Assembly: GCF_024539675.1 (NCBI RefSeq)
Contig: NZ_JAHHIT010000052.1
Location: 1-64,000 of the forward strand
Direction: 5' to 3'
DNA from: Streptomyces hilarionis
Lineage (GTDB): Bacteria > Actinomycetota > Actinomycetes > Streptomycetales > Streptomycetaceae
Length of the DNA stretch: 64,000 nt
Position 1 is the first letter of the stretch, and each line of letters begins with the position of its first letter. Under the pieces are notes generated by a model, which saw nothing but the letters and a program-made list of their open reading frames with translations, did no database searches and was not told the origin of the DNA. Position numbers and translations under genes: made by a program. Below are positions 59,246-64,000 of this stretch, in pieces.

Positions 59246-62085
59246 CACGCCTCCCTCCGCAGCCGGACGAGATCGGACAGTTCCCTGTCCGTGAGTTCGG
59301 TGAGGGCCGACTCGCCCGAGCCGAGGATCGCGTCGGCCAGGGCGCGCTTGGCCTGAAGCATCTCGGCGATGCGGTCCTCCACGGTGCCCTCGGTGATCAG
59401 GCGGTGGACCTGGACCGGCTGGGTCTGGCCGATGCGGTAGGCGCGGTCGGTGGCCTGTTCCTCCACCGCCGGGTTCCACCAGCGGTCGAAGTGGACGACG
59501 TGCCCCGCCCGGGTGAGGTTGAGGCCGGTGCCCGCGGCCTTCAGGGAGAGCACGAGGACCGGGGTCGCGCCGTCCTGGAAGCGGTCCACCATCCGCTCCC
59601 GTTCCGGCACCGGGGTGCCGCCGTGCAGCAGCTCGACCGGGACCGCGCGGGCGGCGAGGTGGGCGGTGATCAGACGGGCCATCCCGACGTACTGCGTGAA
59701 GACGAGGGCCGAGCCGTCCTCCGCGAGGAGGGTGTCCAGCAGTTCGTCCAGCAGGGCGAGCTTGCCGGAGCGGGCGGCCAGGGCGTCGCCGGTCGGGGCG
59801 GCGGCCTCCTTGAGGTAGAGCGCGGGATGGTCGCAGATCTGCTTGAGCGCGCCCAGGAGCTTCAGCACCAGGCCGCGCCGGGCGATGCCGTCCGCCGTCT
59901 CGATGGCCAGCAGGGACTCGCGCACGACGGCCTCGTACAGCGCCGCCTGTTCCCGGGTGAGGGGCACCGGGTGGTCCGTCTCGGTCTTGGGCGGCAGCTC
60001 CGGCACGATGCCCGGGTCGGACTTCCTGCGGCGCAGCAGGAACGGGCGCACCAGACGGGCGAGGCGCTCCACCGCCTCGTCGTCCTCGCCGTTCTCGACG
60101 GCGCGCGCGTGCCGGGCGCGGAAGGACTTCAGGGGACCGAGGAGGCCCGGGGTCGTCCAGTCGAGCAGGGCCCACAGTTCGGAGAGGTTGTTCTCCACGG
60201 GGGTGCCGGTCAGGGCCACGCGCGCGGGGGCGGAGATCGTGCGCAGCGCCTTCGCGGTCGCCGAGTACGGGTTCTTCACGTGCTGGGCCTCGTCCGCGAC
60301 GACCATGCCCCAGGACCGGCCGGCGAGGGCGGGGGCCGCGGAGCGCATCGTGCCGTAGGTGGTGAGGACGAAGCCGCCCGGCAGGTCCGCCAGGCTCCGG
60401 TCGGGGCCGTGGAAGCGGCGCACGGGGACGCCGGGCGCGAACCGGTTGATCTCGCGCTGCCAGTTGCCCAGGAGCGAGGCCGGGCAGACCACGAGCGTCG
60501 GCTCGGTGCGGGCCCGTTCGAGGTGCAGGGCGATGACGGTGATCGTCTTGCCGAGGCCCATGTCGTCGGCGAGGCAGCCGCCGAGGCCGAGGGAGGTCAT
60601 GAGGTCCAGCCAGGCCAGCCCGCGCAGCTGGTAGTCGCGGAGCGTGGCGTGGAGACCCGCGGGCGGCTCGGCCGGCCGCACCCCGGCGGTGAGGCGGTCG
60701 CGCAGGACGGCCAGGGCGCCGACGGGCACGACCTCGACGCTCTCGCCGTCGACCTCGGCGGTGCCGGTGAGAGCGACGGACAGGGCGTCCACCGGGTCGA
60801 GCAGGCCCAGTTCGCGCTTGCGGGCCTTGCGGACGAGCGCCGGGTCCACCAGGACCCACTGGTCGCGCAGGCGGACGACCGGGCGGTGCGCCTCGGCCAG
60901 CAGGTCCATCTCGGACTCGCTCAGCGGATCGCCGCCGAGAGCCAGCTGCCAGCGGAACTGCAGGAGCTCCTCGCTCTCGAAGAACCCGGTGCCGTCGGTC
61001 GCCGAGCCGGGCGCGGGCCGCACCACGGCGGCGGCGCTGAGGTCCTGCGCCAGGTCCCTCGGCCAGTGCACGGCGACGCCGGCCGCCGCGAGCCGGGTGG
61101 CCGCGACCCCGAGCAGGTCGTTCAGCTCGTCCTCGGACAGGGCCAGGACGTCCGGCGTGTCCTGTTCGGCGAGGCGGGCGAGGGGCGGCCAGACGCGGGC
61201 CGCCCTGCGGACGGCGAGCGCCGCGTCCACGCGCGCGCGTGCCCCGAAGGCGGCGTCGGCCTCCCCCGCCCACAGGGCGGCCGCGTCGGTCACCAGGGTG
61301 GGATCGGCGAGGCTGTGGACCTGGACGATCGCCGCGCCCGCGCCGCGCGAGCGCCCGTCGTCGCCGGCGTCGAACAGGTCGTACGCGGACAGGTCGAGGC
61401 GCAGCGAGATCCGCACGCCCGCGTCCATGCCGGCGGCGACCTCCGCGGCCCAGTCGTGGGCGCCCGGCAGGCGCTGGGGCCGGCGGTCGGCGAAGGGCTT
61501 GCCGCAGGCGTGCGGTGCGGCGGGGGTGCGGGGCAGGGTGTCCGCCACCGCGTCCAGGAAGGCGCGCATGAGCGCTTCCGGCTGCGGCAGCCGGAGCGCG
61601 CCGGCGCCGGGCAGCGGCACGGCGTGGCCCTCGGCGGGGAGCGCCGCGGCGACGGCGCGCAGGTGGGCGATGTCCTCCGGGTCGAGCGGGCCGGCCCGCC
61701 AGGCGTCGTGCCCCGTGGGCGTCAGGCCGGGCAGCAGCCGGCCCCGGGCGGTGAGCCGCAGCGCGTGCAGCGCGGCCGCGCCCCAGCAGGCGGTCGCCGG
61801 ATGGGCGCGGGGGTCGCGGCGGGCGCGCACGAGCAGTGGGAGCGCCGCGTCGAGCGGCAGGGACAGGGCGGGGGTCTGCCGGCGACGGATCGAGGAGCCG
61901 TGTCGGCGCACCACGGTGAGTTCCGTGCGCTCCGCGTCGGCGGCCGCGGGCAGCGGGGCCTCCGCCGGGTCCCAGAACGCGACGCGGCCCTCGCGCGGGA
62001 GGGGGGCGGGCAGGAAGACGGCGGCGAGCCGGAGGCAGCCGGAGCCGGGCTCCGTCGGCGCGGCGCCGTCGAGCAGGGCGCTCAT
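59245..62085 (-). CDS. SNF2-family DNA-dependent ATPase
   Basis: 946 residues. An N-terminal ~450-residue bacterial SNF2-associated region precedes the helicase core: motif I CLADDMGLGKTITVIALHLE, DEAQHVKNP (motif II), ALTGTPVENNLSELWALLDW (III), VFTQYVGMARLITAHLAARA, GTGLNLTRAGHVVHFDRWWN (V) and DRAYRIGQTQPV (VI). It translocates on DNA, remodelling nucleoprotein, probably in repair or transcription. It is coupled to the SWIM gene. Confidence 0.94.
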   Translation of the reverse strand: MSALLDGAAPTEPGSGCLRLAAVFLPAPLPREGRVAFWDPAEAPLPAAADAERTELTVVRRHGSSIRRRQTPALSLPLDAALPLLVRARRDPRAHPATACWGAAALHALRLTARGRLLPGLTPTGHDAWRAGPLDPEDIAHLRAVAAALPAEGHAVPLPGAGALRLPQPEALMRAFLDAVADTLPRTPAAPHACGKPFADRRPQRLPGAHDWAAEVAAGMDAGVRISLRLDLSAYDLFDAGDDGRSRGAGAAIVQVHSLADPTLVTDAAALWAGEADAAFGARARVDAALAVRRAARVWPPLARLAEQDTPDVLALSEDELNDLLGVAATRLAAAGVAVHWPRDLAQDLSAAAVVRPAPGSATDGTGFFESEELLQFRWQLALGGDPLSESEMDLLAEAHRPVVRLRDQWVLVDPALVRKARKRELGLLDPVDALSVALTGTAEVDGESVEVVPVGALAVLRDRLTAGVRPAEPPAGLHATLRDYQLRGLAWLDLMTSLGLGGCLADDMGLGKTITVIALHLERARTEPTLVVCPASLLGNWQREINRFAPGVPVRRFHGPDRSLADLPGGFVLTTYGTMRSAAPALAGRSWGMVVADEAQHVKNPYSATAKALRTISAPARVALTGTPVENNLSELWALLDWTTPGLLGPLKSFRARHARAVENGEDDEAVERLARLVRPFLLRRRKSDPGIVPELPPKTETDHPVPLTREQAALYEAVVRESLLAIETADGIARRGLVLKLLGALKQICDHPALYLKEAAAPTGDALAARSGKLALLDELLDTLLAEDGSALVFTQYVGMARLITAHLAARAVPVELLHGGTPVPERERMVDRFQDGATPVLVLSLKAAGTGLNLTRAGHVVHFDRWWNPAVEEQATDRAYRIGQTQPVQVHRLITEGTVEDRIAEMLQAKRALADAILGSGESALTELTDRELSDLVRLRREA

Positions 62086-62212
62086 GCTGGGTGTCCACCT
62101 CCCGCCCGTGTGTCGGATCAGTCGTCTTCGACTCTACGGGCGGCCTCTGACAATCGGTCCCGGCGGCCGACCGCGACCGGACGGGTCGGGCCTGGTCGCG
62201 GGGGGCGGGCGG

Positions 62213-62806
62213 TCACGGGACGGTGCGCGAGACCACGTAGACGAAGGGGTAGGTCGCGTTGCCCGTGTTCACGACCACGTCCAGCGTCGGGTCGGGGTTC
62301 TTGCGGCCGCGGACGAGTCCGAGGTAGTCGCCGGGACGGGAGCCGGGTCCGGAGAACTTCCAGCCGGTGATCTCCTGGTCGCGGTCGCTGATGGCGATGT
62401 CGCCCTTCTTCAGGTCCGCGCGGCTGACGCCGATGTGTGTGAGGAACTCGTCGAGGCCCAGCTGGGTGGTCTGGAACTGGACGTAGAGCCGGCTGGTCTT
62501 CCAGTTGTTCGTCTCGTAGTAGGCGACCTGGTTCGAGGGATGCGGGATCGGCACCTGGTAGAGCCGGCGCTGGATCTTCGAGGGCCAGCCCTCGGTCAGA
62601 CCGGTCGCCGAGTACTTCTCCTCCTTGTCCTTGCCGCTGTCGCGGCTCTGGTTGGCGGAGATCACCAGGTAGCCGGCGGGGACGCCGATGAGCAGCACGA
62701 TGATCAGCAGGGTGATCGCTCTGCGGCGGATCACGTGCCGGCGGTCCTCCGGCGGGTGGGAGGGCTCGTCCGGGGACGCGGCCTGGCGGGGCAGCGAGGG
62801 TGTCAT
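62213..62806 (-). CDS. single-pass membrane protein of unknown function
   Basis: 197 residues. After a short cytoplasmic lead, a membrane helix spans about residues 31-50 (ITLLIIVLLIGVPAGYLVIS), and the rest is extracytoplasmic: GLTEGWPSKIQRRLYQVPIP, FLTHIGVSRADLKKGDIAI, DVVVNTGNATYPFVYVVSRT. The family is widespread in Streptomyces; function unknown. It sits 66 bases downstream of the ROK kinase gene. Confidence 0.75.
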   Translation of the reverse strand: MTPSLPRQAASPDEPSHPPEDRRHVIRRRAITLLIIVLLIGVPAGYLVISANQSRDSGKDKEEKYSATGLTEGWPSKIQRRLYQVPIPHPSNQVAYYETNNWKTSRLYVQFQTTQLGLDEFLTHIGVSRADLKKGDIAISDRDQEITGWKFSGPGSRPGDYLGLVRGRKNPDPTLDVVVNTGNATYPFVYVVSRTVP

Positions 62807-62872
62807 GCGAGGTCCGGGGTCGTACGGGGCGGTGCGGCGGTCAGGCCGGCGCCGGGGCTGGCGACAGGGCCG

Positions 62873-63958
62873 TCAGGCCGTGTCCTGGGTGCGGCGGGCC
62901 GCCTCGGTGAACCGTTCGAAGCGCTCGAAGCGCTCCACTCGGCGGCGCTTGGCGCGCCGGAACCGGCGGGCGACCAGACGGGCCAGGTCGGCGGCCCCGA
63001 CCATGCCGGCCTCGGGGCCGAGCTGGGCGCGCACGATCCGGGCCTCGGGACGGTAGCCGCGGCCGGTGAGCTGCCGCTTGAAGGCGTCGCGCGCGGGGCT
63101 GATCAGGAGGTCGTCGGCGGCCGAGACGCCGCCGCCGATCACGAAGCAGGACGGGTCGAGCGCGGCGGCCAGGTTGGCGATGCCGACGCCGAGCCACTGC
63201 CCGATGTCCTGGAGGAGCTCGATGCACATGGCGTCGCCCTCGCGGGCCAGCTCGGTGATCATCGGGCCGGTGATGTCGCCGATGTTGCCCTTGACGTGCT
63301 CGATGATCCCGTAGGCCACCGGCGAGTCGGCGGCGGCCAGCTCGCGGGCCTCCCTGACCAGGGCGTTGCCGGAGCTGTACTGCTCCCAGCAGCCCCGGTT
63401 GCCGCACGGGCAGCGGTGGCCGCCGGGCACGACCTGCATATGGCCGAACTCGCCGGCGACGCCGTACTTGCCGCGCTTGACCTGGCCGTCCTCCAGGATG
63501 GCGCCGCCGATGCCGGTGCCGAGGGTGATCATGACGAGGTGGTCCTCGCCGCGTCCCGCGCCGAAGCGCCATTCCGCCCAGGCGGCGGTGTTGGCGTCGT
63601 TGTCCACCAGGACGGGCACCGACAGGCGGCCGGAGAGCCGGTCGCGCAGCGGCTCGTTGCGCCAGGACAGGTGGGGGGCGAACAGGACGCGGTTGCGGTC
63701 GGCGTCGACCCAGCCGGCCGCGCCGATGCCCACGGCGTGCACGTCGTGCCGGTCGGACAGGTCCAGGACGAGCTCGGCGATGGTGTCCTCGACGACCTTC
63801 GGGCTCTTGGACTTGTCCGGGGTCTCCGTGCGGAGCTTCTCCAGGATGTTGCCGTCGGCGTCGACGACCCCCGCCATCACCTTGGTGCCGCCGATGTCGA
63901 TGCCGACGGTCGGCACACGGGGCGCGGTGAGGTGCGAGCGGCGCTCCCTCGTGCCCAC
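62873..63958 (-). CDS. ROK-family sugar kinase (glucokinase-like)
   Basis: 361 residues from the GTG at 63958. The phosphate motif is VGIDIGGTKVMAGVVD, the catalytic Asp lies in VLVDNDANTAAWAEW, and the ROK zinc motif is GGHRCPCGNRGCWEQY with EFGHM. It phosphorylates glucose or a related sugar. The frame stays open to the window edge and no ribosome-binding site precedes the GTG, so the true start may be further right. The C-terminus carries a basic extension with RVERFERFERF, from a 9-base tandem repeat near 62919-62936. Confidence 0.88.
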   Translation of the reverse strand: MGTRERRSHLTAPRVPTVGIDIGGTKVMAGVVDADGNILEKLRTETPDKSKSPKVVEDTIAELVLDLSDRHDVHAVGIGAAGWVDADRNRVLFAPHLSWRNEPLRDRLSGRLSVPVLVDNDANTAAWAEWRFGAGRGEDHLVMITLGTGIGGAILEDGQVKRGKYGVAGEFGHMQVVPGGHRCPCGNRGCWEQYSSGNALVREARELAAADSPVAYGIIEHVKGNIGDITGPMITELAREGDAMCIELLQDIGQWLGVGIANLAAALDPSCFVIGGGVSAADDLLISPARDAFKRQLTGRGYRPEARIVRAQLGPEAGMVGAADLARLVARRFRRAKRRRVERFERFERFTEAARRTQDTA

Positions 63959-64000
63959 CGTGCGAAGTGCGGGTGCGCGGCGGGAGCCGATGGGGGCGCT

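Noticed and set aside
56477..62098. A single 1873-codon minus-strand frame spanning the SWIM and SNF2 genes
   Set aside because: Its last 922 codons are the real SWIM protein. The upstream part is an Arg/Pro-rich out-of-frame reading of the SNF2 gene, which itself is in another frame with clear helicase motifs.

Overview
This window is chromosomal DNA from an actinomycete, almost certainly a Streptomyces. It is very GC-rich, third codon positions are nearly all G or C, GTG and TTG starts are common, genes often overlap by ATGA or GTGA, and several genes look leaderless. The gene content also fits: hydrogenase-associated DUF families, an F420-type oxidoreductase, a PadR-type ABC locus and a SWIM/SNF2 pair. 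I saw no rRNA, tRNA, CRISPR array, prophage or insertion sequence.

Layout. (1) 1-10.3 kb: the 5' part of an assimilatory nitrate reductase gene cut by the left edge and apparently frameshifted near it; a secreted M1-type metallopeptidase; a macro-domain protein; a phytoene-dehydrogenase-like flavoprotein; an inositol-monophosphatase-family enzyme; a cytoplasmic gamma-glutamyltransferase-like protein; and a small hydrophilic protein. (2) 10.3-26.1 kb, all on the minus strand: an apparently complete [NiFe]-hydrogenase locus of the high-affinity actinobacterial type (group 1h). It reads from two small proteins and HypX through the small and large subunits, a NifU-like protein, three conserved unknowns, a maturation protease and a 34-residue membrane peptide, to HypA, B, F, C, D and E. 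Most neighbours overlap by 4 bases, so the block is probably translationally coupled. (3) 26.4-36.3 kb: a lipoprotein-like gene, then a pyrimidine/hydantoin catabolic cluster with an NCS1 transporter, an LLM flavin/F420 oxidoreductase, dihydropyrimidinase, two nitrilase-superfamily amidohydrolases, a class III aminotransferase and a PucR regulator. (4) 36.4-47.3 kb: an unknown 492-residue protein, a divergent XRE regulator/methionine aminopeptidase pair sharing a 32-base intergenic region, a Clp/Hsp100 ATPase, a secreted gamma-glutamyltransferase, a membrane-anchored unknown, a secreted CocE-like hydrolase and an orphan amino-acid ABC ATPase. (5) 47.4-56.4 kb: a DUF6278-like protein, exonuclease III, an MBL-fold protein, a PcaL-like fusion whose lactonase nucleophile is altered, a divergent SDR/HTH pair, and an ABC exporter whose PadR regulator is reduced to a relic. 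(6) 56.4-64 kb: a SWIM zinc-finger protein coupled to a SNF2 ATPase, a membrane protein and a ROK sugar kinase that may run past the right edge.

How they work together. The hydrogenase locus holds both subunits and the whole [NiFe] maturation set. HypX offers an aerobic CO source, which fits scavenging of trace H2 in air. The pyrimidine cluster can carry dihydropyrimidine through ring opening, N-carbamoyl hydrolysis and transamination, but no classical dihydropyrimidine dehydrogenase is visible. The nitrate reductase, the two gamma-glutamyltransferases and the amino-acid ABC ATPase add further nitrogen functions.
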